A stretch of DNA of 64,000 nucleotides, from contig JBAQTC010000048.1 in the NCBI GenBank assembly GCA_049296795.1, positions 1 through 64,000 of the forward strand, given 5' to 3'. The DNA comes from CAXNKH01 sp049296795 (GTDB lineage: Bacteria; Pseudomonadota; Gammaproteobacteria; Burkholderiales; Burkholderiaceae_C). The notes beneath the pieces were generated by a model. That model had not been told where the DNA came from, did not search any database, and worked only from the letters and a program-made list of their open reading frames with translations. This document shows positions 8,284 through 15,202 of this stretch, piece after piece. Every line of letters starts with the position of its first letter. The stretch's first letter is position 1. The translations under genes were made by a program, and so were the position numbers.

Positions 8284-9669
8284 ATGTTGCGCCGCCTTTC
8301 GCTGATCCGCCGTCTGACCCTGTTCTTCACCCTGGTGGCCGCCAGTGTGGTGCTGGGATTGGGCGGGCTGTTCATGACGGCGGCGGACCGTCATTTCATC
8401 GATCTGGATCGTAGCGTACTGCAAGACAAGCAACACCTCATCGATGACATCCTGGCCAGCGCCAATTCTGCCGAGGACCTGCGTTGGCGGCTCTCCGAAG
8501 CGCTCAACCATCATCACGGGCTGTTCGCACGGGTGACCACTCCGACAGGCCAGGCCCTGTTTCAGACCGAGGGCTTTCCGGAACCGGATCGCTGGCTATT
8601 GCCCGAACACGAAACGCTCCTTCATGCCTTGACGAGGGAGCAGCACGGACAGCGGCAATACCGCACCCAGCAGTTCCGTGCCCAGGCGCAGTACGCGCCC
8701 GAGGCCCCACTGGTGATCACCCTGGCCATGGATACGATTCACCATCGGCATTTTCTGGATGATCTGCTGCGCACCTTTGCGGTGTATGCCCTGGCCGCCA
8801 TTCTGGTCAGCGGGCTGCTCGGATGGGCCGCCGTCTACTATGGTCTGGCCCCCCTGCGCGCGATCAAGGCGCATGCGGCTGCAGTGACCGCGCAACGCTT
8901 GCAGGCGTGCATGCCGGTGCAGGCCGTCCCTGCGGAAATGGCCGATCTGGCTCAGACACTCAATCAGATGCTGGAGCGTCTGCAGGACGACTTTCGTCGC
9001 TTGTCGGAGTTTGCTTCGGATTTGGCCCATGAGTTGCGCACCCCGATCAGCAACATGCTGACGCAGACCCAGGTGACCCTGGCGACCCCGCGCGAGAACG
9101 CCGCCTACCGTGACATCCTGGCCTCCAATGCTGAGGAGTTGCAGCGCCTGGCCCGCATGGTGGCTGACATGCTGTTTTTGGCTAAAACCGAACGGGGTGT
9201 GGATCTGCCGCACAAGGAACGCTTCATGGCGGCCGATGAAGCCCGGGCTTTGCTCGACTTCTACGAGGCGGTGGCGGACGACAAAGACATCCGCCTCACG
9301 GTGCAGGGCAACGGCAGCATCGAGGGGGATCGCCTGATGTTCCGCCGCGCGTTGAGCAACCTGCTGTCGAATGCGCTACGCCATGCCCCGGCAGGTGGCC
9401 ACGTCCGGATCATGGTGGCTGAGCGGCCAGCCGGCACCGAGGTTTCTGTGGATAACGATGGCGAAGACATCGATCCCCAGGTGCTACCGCGACTGTTTGA
9501 CCGCTTCTACCGCGCCGACCCCGCGCGTGCTCATCCGACCTCCGATGGTGCTGGGCTCGGCTTGGCCATCACCAAAGCCATTGTCGAGGCGCATGGCGGC
9601 CTGATCAGTGTCACTTCTGCGCAAGGCGTCACGTGCTTTTCCATGGTTTTTCCACACTCAGACGAGTGA
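8284..9669 (+). CDS. copS: Heavy-metal sensor histidine kinase (CopS/CusS-like)
   Basis: A 461-residue membrane kinase: one transmembrane helix near residues 12-34, a periplasmic sensor of about 135 residues, a second helix at about 165-190, HAMP, an H-box with His249 (DLAHELRTPISN), and a C-terminal ATPase domain with N-box (LSNLLSNALRHA) and GAGLGLAI. CusS-type kinases sense periplasmic Cu(I)/Ag(I). The ATG follows the copR stop with no gap. The 3' end overlaps the degenerate lysozyme frame on the other strand, showing that phage debris abuts the gene. Confidence 0.88.
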   Translation: MLRRLSLIRRLTLFFTLVAASVVLGLGGLFMTAADRHFIDLDRSVLQDKQHLIDDILASANSAEDLRWRLSEALNHHHGLFARVTTPTGQALFQTEGFPEPDRWLLPEHETLLHALTREQHGQRQYRTQQFRAQAQYAPEAPLVITLAMDTIHHRHFLDDLLRTFAVYALAAILVSGLLGWAAVYYGLAPLRAIKAHAAAVTAQRLQACMPVQAVPAEMADLAQTLNQMLERLQDDFRRLSEFASDLAHELRTPISNMLTQTQVTLATPRENAAYRDILASNAEELQRLARMVADMLFLAKTERGVDLPHKERFMAADEARALLDFYEAVADDKDIRLTVQGNGSIEGDRLMFRRALSNLLSNALRHAPAGGHVRIMVAERPAGTEVSVDNDGEDIDPQVLPRLFDRFYRADPARAHPTSDGAGLGLAITKAIVEAHGGLISVTSAQGVTCFSMVFPHSDE

Positions 9670-10156
9670 TGTTTTTCACACATTTTTTGGATTGACCGTT
9701 GAGAAGAAGCCAAGCAGCCTCGGCCTCTCTGCGATTAACCAGACCTGGCAAGACTCGGCCTCCTCCGTAAACCCAGCGCCGCAGCTCCGTACTGGCGGCG
9801 GTCCAGTCCCTCTGGTTCACCCGACGTCGCAGGGTCGACGTTTGCAAACGTCCCGCCCCAAGGTTAAAAGTGAAGTCAACGATGGCCGAAAGTCGCCCTT
9901 CGGGTTCGGCGGCGAGCACCGGGCAGTAGCGCAGCGTCGCGGCGAGCGCCGTTTGCAGGTCGTGCGCCAGATAGACCTCGGCTTCGGTCTCGGTGATCGG
10001 CAGGTGCGTCGGCTCGCACAGATGGCCATAGCCAATCGTCCAGTACCCTGCGGGGCAGATGTACGGGTGTGCGCGTCAAGGATCGACCTTCGGCACGCGA
10101 TGGAATCCCTCGAAGCGCTTGGCCAGCTCGATGGCCGTTTTCGGCACTTCGCTCAC
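9629..10156 (-). pseudogene. Phage GH24 lysozyme remnant with one internal stop
   Basis: From GTG at 10156 the minus-strand frame reads a GH24 endolysin: catalytic-region KRFEGFHRVPK, then YWTIGYGH and FTFNLGAGRLQTSTLRRR, ending at 9629. A single TGA at 10076-10078 interrupts it after KVDP, where relatives usually have Gly. The 3' tail after the last conserved residues appears fused to copS-antisense sequence. It could be a real nonsense mutation or a sequencing error; the adjacent truncated phage gene favours true decay. Confidence 0.75.
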
Positions 10157-10206
10157 GAACGCACCCGGTCGAACACGCGCCCGAGGAACCAGAAGTTCAG
10201 TACACC

Positions 10207-10530
10207 ATGCGCAACGCACAGCTGATTGAGGCCAGCGCTTCAGAGCCCGAGGTGTACGTGGCCACAGCCACAGGGTTGCAAGAGATTGGCATCACCACTC
10301 AGCCACCACGCACAACACGCGAAGGCACCAAGCAAGCCGTGCTGATCGGGCTACTCAGCCGCGCCGAGGGCGCCACGCTGCCGCAGATGACCGAGGCAAC
10401 AGGCTGGCAGGTTCACACCGTGCGCGGTGCGATGGCAGGCGCACTCAAAAAGAAGCTGGGGCTAGAAATCACCTCAGAGAAGCAGACCGGCACAGACCGC
10501 GTCTACCGAATCACCACCACAACCGTTTGA
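10207..10530 (+). pseudogene. 5'-truncated DUF3489 gene, phage remnant
   Basis: The 107-residue open frame matches the C-terminal two thirds of the intact DUF3489 protein at 61185-61637. Shared blocks include REGTKQA, ATGWQ-HTVRGAMAGALKKK and the YRITT end. Similarity begins at about the ATG and the first 45 or so residues are missing, replaced by lysozyme-side sequence. DUF3489 proteins are small, winged-helix-like phage proteins of unknown role. A short product could still be made, but no clear ribosome binding site precedes it. Confidence 0.7.
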
Positions 10531-10537
10531 GGACCTC

Positions 10538-10897
10538 ATGAACCCCATCACTATCACCATCGAATCCATGCCCACGACCATCAACTTCGATGGCCGCGAA
10601 TTGCAGGTCCAAAAGCTCAGCATCCCGCTGCCCTTTGGCCGCAAGCCTACAGACATCTCCGACATTGCCGCTTGCGGCGTCGAGGCGGTCTACGTGACCG
10701 AGATCCGGGAGATGGATCCCGAAGAATTTGATGGCTTCAAATTGAACCTTGGCAAGTCTCGCGACTGGCTCAAAGGCAAGGGAGGCGATTACTGGGATGG
10801 CCGGTTGTGCGTGATGGTGCACGCACCTGGTCGCCCTTACTTGTTCATCGATCCATCCGGAGGAGACAGCGTTCGCTATCTCGCGCGTCTGGGCTGA
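10538..10897 (+). CDS. Conserved phage-type protein of unknown function (copy 1)
   Basis: This 119-residue protein is closely related along its whole length to the one at 61645-62004, sharing LPFGRKPTDI, SRDWLKGKGG and the block RLCVMVHAPGRPYLFIDPSG. No motif suggests an activity. In both places it follows a DUF3489 gene by 7 bases, so the two form a unit. Here it is intact while its partner is truncated, so expression is uncertain. It belonged to a prophage other than the one at 35.7-64 kb, since that one keeps its own copy. Confidence 0.7.
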   Translation: MNPITITIESMPTTINFDGRELQVQKLSIPLPFGRKPTDISDIAACGVEAVYVTEIREMDPEEFDGFKLNLGKSRDWLKGKGGDYWDGRLCVMVHAPGRPYLFIDPSGGDSVRYLARLG

Positions 10898-10923
10898 TCA
10901 GTTGCGAAGAAGCAACTGATCAG
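10894..10923. repeat. Perfect 12-bp hairpin at the end of the phage remnant
   Basis: CTGATCAGTTGC (10894-10905) pairs with GCAACTGATCAG (10912-10923) around a GAAGAA loop, starting inside the stop region of the preceding gene. The homologous position of the intact prophage (62001-62038) has a weaker relative, CTGATCT with AGATCAG and also GCAACTGA, so the hairpin belongs to the phage module. No T-run follows. Confidence 0.55.
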
Positions 10924-10979
10924 AAAGATTAAGCGCGGACACCGGCAGCATCTTTACGCGCATTGCGGAACTGCAGACC

Positions 10980-10995
10980 TGACGCAAATGTAATC
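10980..10995. promoter_or_regulatory. CopR-type box upstream of copK
   Basis: TGACGCAAATGTAATC matches the core dyad at 7521-7536 and 17633-17648 in the outer positions (T-AC and TGT-ATC). It lies 104 bases before the copK start. The left half is weaker than in the other two. Regulation of copK by CopR is inferred from this similarity. Confidence 0.5.
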
Positions 10996-11098
10996 ACCAG
11001 CACATCTTCATGTCAGAGCCGCTCGACAGAATACAGGACGTGCATTCGCACAAGGTGCTTTGAGTAACGTAGCACCTGTATTCAAGAAAGGACCTGAT

Positions 11099-11392
11099 AT
11101 GAACACCCGCATCACTTCGCTCTTCGCTGCCGTCGTGCTCAGTACCCTGGCATCGACCGCTTTTGCCACCGACTCGCTGGCAGGCAATGTCGACAAGACC
11201 TACCGCCTGAAGGACGGTGGCACCGTATTCGTTTTCAAGGACGGAAAGATGGCAGTGGCCGACAAGTTCGACCGCGCCGTCCATCTCCCCAAAGGCCAAG
11301 TCCTGGAGGCGGCTGACGGTCAGAAGATCGTCATGACCAGCAGCGAAAGCGCGCGTCTCGACTTCCAGCTGCGCCAAGGTCACGAGAACTGA
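11099..11392 (+). CDS. copK: CopK-like periplasmic copper-binding protein
   Basis: The 97-residue precursor has a signal peptide (cleavage near AFA, residue 23) and a CopK domain: YRLKDGGTVFVFKDGKMAV, a central P-GQVLE-ADGQKIVM strand and a final LRQGHEN. Cupriavidus CopK binds Cu(I) through methionines and Cu(II) cooperatively. The ATG at 11099 is chosen because AAGAAAGGA precedes it by 6 bases and the signal peptide starts there. A short inverted repeat (AGGTGCT/AGCACCT, 11053-11077) sits in the leader. Confidence 0.85.
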   Translation: MNTRITSLFAAVVLSTLASTAFATDSLAGNVDKTYRLKDGGTVFVFKDGKMAVADKFDRAVHLPKGQVLEAADGQKIVMTSSESARLDFQLRQGHEN

Positions 11393-11892
11393 CCTGTCAT
11401 TTAGGCATGCCCCGTTTGAGGTACTGCCTTTCGTTCCTTTTGGGGGACGATGTCTCACGAGTCTTGGCGATGATCAATCGATCTTGCCAAGGCTCGTGAA
11501 ATCTCTGCCATTAGAAACTTCGACCTAGCCAACCCGGTCTTTGCAAGATACGGCTACGAACGATTGCTTCGATGTCTTCGTTTCCGGTTACGCATCCTGC
11601 GCCGGAACCGATCCGTACACATCTGGAAGATGCAATAAAAAATCAGCACCGACACGGTGGCAATGGCACTCGAAAGAATGTCCCAAAGGCCCTGTGCATG
11701 CGATTCACCAAGCAATTGAACGCATCCGCATCAGGTCAATGTGATCAGATGGTGATACCGGCCTCGCTCCATGGAACGATTGGCATGTGCAACTCGGCGC
11801 TTACCAGCAAGCCACTGGAATCCGTCTGGCAGGACTTCCCACATGCCCGCTGCAACGGTTAAATAATATTTTTTCCTACTAGGAGATCCTTT
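11393..11892. other. Intergenic stretch with a hairpin after copK
   Basis: No convincing gene. An imperfect stem lies at 11455-11499 (TCACGAG, 2-base mismatch, TTGGC pairing with GCCAA, CTCGTGA) and may end the copK transcript although the following sequence is not T-rich. A 96-codon open frame at 11572-11862 has no recognisable family or upstream binding site. A good leader (CTAGGAGATCC) precedes the next gene. Confidence 0.45.
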
Positions 11893-12156
11893 ATGGAACA
11901 TCCACATGAAGGTCATGAGGCGCCACCGAGCTTTTGGACCACGCGCTATGCGATTGGACTGCTGGTAATTGGAGGGGTAGCGGCCTACTTCCTACTCACG
12001 GAGCATCTGGCCCACGTAGTGGGTGCTTTGCCATTTTTGCTGTTGCTAGCCTGCCCCTTGATGCACGTATTCATGCATGGCGGTCATGGAAGCCATGGAC
12101 ATCACCACCATGATTCCAGCAGTTCAGAACCACGCAAACCAGGAGAACCATCATGA
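11893..12156 (+). CDS. DUF2933 small membrane protein
   Basis: This 87-residue protein has one or two membrane helices (about residues 20-38 and 43-60) and a His-rich tail (HGGHGSHGHHHH). DUF2933 proteins are found next to copper and silver efflux genes; their role is not established, though the histidines could bind metal at the membrane face. AGGAG stands 8 bases before the ATG. It overlaps the next gene by 4 bases (ATGA). Confidence 0.75.
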   Translation: MEHPHEGHEAPPSFWTTRYAIGLLVIGGVAAYFLLTEHLAHVVGALPFLLLLACPLMHVFMHGGHGSHGHHHHDSSSSEPRKPGEPS

Positions 12157-12809
12157 ACCACTCAGAATCGGCTTATGGCTTGTGGTCTTTGGTAATTCTC
12201 AATTCAGCGATCTTCATCATGTTCGCCTTCAGTTTCTTCAAGCCAGCTACTGGACGTGACTGGAGGACCTTTGGCGCCTTCGCGGCGTTTGTCGTTGCTT
12301 TGTTTGTTGAAATGTATGGTTTTCCGCTGACCATCTATCTAATGTCGGGCTGGCTGCAAACTCGGTTCCCAGGACTTGATTTGCTTTCCCATAACTCGGG
12401 ACACCTGTGGTCGACACTACTAGGCGAGAAAGGAGATCCACATTTTGGAGTTTTGCACATCGCCAGCTACATATTCCTTGGCTATGGCTTCTATTTGCTT
12501 TCTACAGCTTGGCATGTCCTGTACCACGCTCAACGGCGTAACTCTCTGGCCACCAGCGGTCCTTATGCACGCATTCGGCATCCGCAATATGTAGCCTTTG
12601 TGATGATTTTGCTTGGCTTTCTCCTGCAATGGCCCACGTTACTGACCTTGGTCATGTTTCCAATTCTTCTTCTCATGTACGGTCGACTGGCTGTTACGGA
12701 AGAAGAGGAGATGCGATCTCAATTTGGTGACGTGTACGACCTATACGCAAAAAGAACTCCTCGCTTTTTTCCGAATCTTTCCCCGTCATCTGGCACACCC
12801 AAAGACTAA
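12153..12809 (+). CDS. Isoprenylcysteine carboxyl methyltransferase (ICMT)-family membrane protein
   Basis: A 218-residue integral membrane protein with about five helices and the ICMT/phospholipid-methyltransferase signature GPYARIRHPQYVAF followed by EEEEM. Family members transfer methyl groups from S-adenosylmethionine to lipid or prenyl substrates, but bacterial ones in metal islands have no known substrate. Coupling with the DUF2933 gene (4-base overlap) is a recurrent pairing in copper and silver clusters. Confidence 0.75.
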   Translation: MNHSESAYGLWSLVILNSAIFIMFAFSFFKPATGRDWRTFGAFAAFVVALFVEMYGFPLTIYLMSGWLQTRFPGLDLLSHNSGHLWSTLLGEKGDPHFGVLHIASYIFLGYGFYLLSTAWHVLYHAQRRNSLATSGPYARIRHPQYVAFVMILLGFLLQWPTLLTLVMFPILLLMYGRLAVTEEEEMRSQFGDVYDLYAKRTPRFFPNLSPSSGTPKD

Positions 12810-12867
12810 TCAGCACTGAATCATTGATGCGTATTTAAATCAATGAACCACATGAAAGGACACATTA

Positions 12868-13158
12868 ATGAAAACGATTGAATTGACAGTAGAGGGCATG
12901 ACATGCGGATCATGCGTCAAGCATGTCAAACAAGCATTGCAAGCTGTTCCTGGCGTGGTACATGTCGAAGTAGATCTATTAAGTGGCCGAGCCAAAGTAC
13001 AGGGCGACTTGCAAGTAGGAAGTACCTCGCTTATCGCTGCTCTGGCCAAAGAGGACTACGTCGCGAACATCGCAGCCGAGTCTTCTCCTGCGACTCCAAC
13101 TACCAAGCCCGGGTGTACATCGCAGCCTAGAAACTCAGGTCGCTGCTGTTGCGGCTAA
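12868..13158 (+). CDS. HMA-domain copper chaperone (CopZ-like)
   Basis: The 96-residue protein is a ferredoxin-fold HMA domain with the metal site GMTCGSC (Cys13, Cys16) and the usual VEGMTC-GSCVKHVKQAL and DYVANI elements. CopZ-type proteins carry Cu(I) in the cytoplasm to P-type ATPases such as the one at 15203. Unusually it has a 25-residue extension ending RCCCG, adding three vicinal cysteines that could form a second metal site. AAAGGA precedes the ATG. Confidence 0.8.
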   Translation: MKTIELTVEGMTCGSCVKHVKQALQAVPGVVHVEVDLLSGRAKVQGDLQVGSTSLIAALAKEDYVANIAAESSPATPTTKPGCTSQPRNSGRCCCG

Positions 13159-13192
13159 CCTGAAAATTCACAATCACTTTGGAGTAATCAGC

Positions 13193-13825
13193 ATGCGCAA
13201 ATTATTTATTCTCCTGATATCAGTCTTTGTCCTTACTCTGAGTGGTTGTGGGTACAACACTTTCCAAAGTACTGACGAACAAATCAAGGCTAGTTGGTCA
13301 GAAGTTCTGAACCAATACCAACGACGCGCAGATTTGATCCCCAATCTGGTGAGCACAGTCAAAGGGGAAACTAAATTCGAGCAAGACACCCTGATCAAAG
13401 TGGTGGAAGCACGAGCCAAAGCCACCTCGATCCAAGTGAATTCGGAGCTAATCAACGATCCGGCTGCTTTCGCAAAATTTCAACAGGCACAAAGTCAGTT
13501 GTCAGGCGCGCTCTCTCGCCTGCTGGTGATATCTGAGAATTATCCTAATCTGAAAGCCAACCAAGCATTCAGAGATTTGCAGGCACAGCTGGAAGGCACC
13601 GAAAACCGCATTACGGTGGCACGAAATCGGTATATCAAAGCAGTTCAAGAATACAACGTGACAGTCAGGTCCTTCCCATCAAATCTGACCGCAATGGTCT
13701 TTGGTTACAAAGAGAAGGCCAATTTCACTGTGGAGAATGAGAAAGAAATCGCCAAGCCTCCCTCTGTAAATTTTGATAGCGCTCCGGCTGCGAATCAAAG
13801 CTCCACACCTAGGATCACAAAATGA
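13193..13825 (+). CDS. LemA family lipoprotein
   Basis: A 210-residue protein with a lipobox LSGCG near residue 20 and the LemA signature (WSEVLNQYQRRADLIPNLVSTVKG), rich in long helices. LemA proteins are envelope proteins of unclear function, usually next to TPM proteins. Its stop overlaps the next ATG by 4 bases, so it is coupled to the TPM gene. The LemA-TPM-TPM set interrupts two copper genes (chaperone and ATPase), all on one strand. Confidence 0.8.
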   Translation: MRKLFILLISVFVLTLSGCGYNTFQSTDEQIKASWSEVLNQYQRRADLIPNLVSTVKGETKFEQDTLIKVVEARAKATSIQVNSELINDPAAFAKFQQAQSQLSGALSRLLVISENYPNLKANQAFRDLQAQLEGTENRITVARNRYIKAVQEYNVTVRSFPSNLTAMVFGYKEKANFTVENEKEIAKPPSVNFDSAPAANQSSTPRITK

Positions 13826-14682
13826 TTGGTAAAGGAGTGATATACCGCTTTCTGATAGCCTGCTGGCTATCGTTGGCACTTTTCGCTCCTTACGTTGCCA
13901 AGGCGCAGGCTGCGGTGCCGCCCCTAGTGGGGCATGTTACTGATCAAACCGGGACACTCACACAAGATCAGAAGACCGCACTGGAGCAAACCCTGTCAGC
14001 ATTTGAAGCCCGCAAGGGATCTCAGCTGGCGGTATTGATCATTCCAACCACCGCTCCTGAGGGCATCGAACAATATGCACTGCGCGTAGCCGAGCAGTGG
14101 AAGCTGGGTCGGCAGAAGGTGGATGATGGCGTTATTTTGGTGGTGGCCAAAGATGATCGGACTGTACGTATCGAAGTCGGCTACGGTCTAGAAGGTGCCT
14201 TATCTGATATCACCAGTAAGCGAATCATCAGTGAAGTTATCGTTCCCCATTTCAAGCGAGGCGATTTTTTCCAAGGACTTCAATCGGGCGTTGGACAAAT
14301 CATCTCTGTAATCGATGGTGAACCACTACCAGAACATCAACGCCACTCCAAAAATTCCGATCAAGGACTTCGTCAACTTGTCCCCTTCTTGTTGATTGTG
14401 TCTTTAGGTGTCGGCAGTGTATTGCGCAGTGCATTCGGAAGAGTTGGCGGTTCACTCGTCACGGGTATGGTCGTGACTGGCCTTGCCTGGTTGGTTGTCG
14501 GATCACTGCTTCTCGCCATCTTCGCTGGCATTGCCGCTATGTTCGTCACGCTGATCGGGGCGTCTACGGTGCTTCACGGATTAGGCGGTATGTCAGGGGG
14601 TGGGCGTCATGGATGGGGCGGCGGCGGATTTCGAGGTGGTGGTGGCGGATTCGGCGGCGGCGGCGCATCGGGAAGGTGGTGA
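13822..14682 (+). CDS. TPM domain membrane protein (YgcG-type)
   Basis: The 286-residue protein has a signal peptide (to about residue 30), a TPM domain (about 32-160, with VTDQTGTLTQDQK and VGYGLEG), two membrane helices around residues 210-255 and a Gly-rich tail ending GGGGASGRW. TPM proteins are linked with LemA and have been tied to membrane or photosystem repair in other organisms; the role here is unknown. Such Gly/Ser-rich tails are common in the family. Confidence 0.8.
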   Translation: MIGKGVIYRFLIACWLSLALFAPYVAKAQAAVPPLVGHVTDQTGTLTQDQKTALEQTLSAFEARKGSQLAVLIIPTTAPEGIEQYALRVAEQWKLGRQKVDDGVILVVAKDDRTVRIEVGYGLEGALSDITSKRIISEVIVPHFKRGDFFQGLQSGVGQIISVIDGEPLPEHQRHSKNSDQGLRQLVPFLLIVSLGVGSVLRSAFGRVGGSLVTGMVVTGLAWLVVGSLLLAIFAGIAAMFVTLIGASTVLHGLGGMSGGGRHGWGGGGFRGGGGGFGGGGASGRW

Positions 14683-14684
14683 CT

Positions 14685-15194
14685 ATGCCAATCAAACGTA
14701 TCTTTCAACATTTGCTGTTCTCAGATTGGCAGGTCCACCGTGCTTTTAAACGTGAAAGCCTTGATGCCATCACAAAAGCAATTCATAACAGTGAACATTT
14801 GCATGGCGGTGAGATTCGCTTGGCGATAGAAGGTGGCTTAGACGGCATTCGTCTTCTCAAGGGCCAATCATCTCGCGACCGCGCCATCGAGGTGTTTGCT
14901 CAGCTAAGAGTTTGGGACACTGAACACAACAATGGTGTCTTAGTTTATGTACTGCTTGCTGATCGTGCGGTCGAGATCGTTGCCGACAGGGGAATTCATA
15001 TCAAGGCTGGCGATGAATGTTGGCGGTCGATATGTCAAACCATGCAAGACCATTTCTCCAGATCAGAGTTCGAGACAGGTGCATTAAAAGGAATAGCGGC
15101 AATTGCGAATGTGATCGGCCTCCATTTTTCCGCTCATGAAAAGCATGAAAACGAACTTCCTGACGCACCCGTCATGTTGAATTTTAAAAACTAA
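14685..15194 (+). CDS. TPM domain-containing protein, cytoplasmic form
   Basis: This 169-residue protein contains a TPM-type domain (GEIRLAIEGGL near residue 38, ARVE-type core with RVWDTEHNNGVLVYVLLADRAVEIVADRG written as separate segments) but has no signal peptide. The ATG at 14685 is 2 bases after the preceding stop and gives the natural N-terminus; the longer open frame reads into the Gly repeat of the neighbour. It pairs with the LemA and membrane TPM genes as a three-gene unit. Confidence 0.72.
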   Translation: MPIKRIFQHLLFSDWQVHRAFKRESLDAITKAIHNSEHLHGGEIRLAIEGGLDGIRLLKGQSSRDRAIEVFAQLRVWDTEHNNGVLVYVLLADRAVEIVADRGIHIKAGDECWRSICQTMQDHFSRSEFETGALKGIAAIANVIGLHFSAHEKHENELPDAPVMLNFKN

Positions 15195-15202
15195 AAAATA
15201 CT

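Noticed and set aside
10894..10923. Hairpin considered as an intrinsic terminator
   Set aside because: The stem is strong but A-rich sequence, not T, follows on the plus strand, and the minus side has no transcript that needs it.
11572..11862. 96-codon open frame after copK
   Set aside because: Odd composition, no ribosome binding site and no family match.
13822..15194. The two TPM genes considered as a recent duplication
   Set aside because: Beyond the shared domain type they have little similarity, and only one has a signal peptide and Gly-rich tail.
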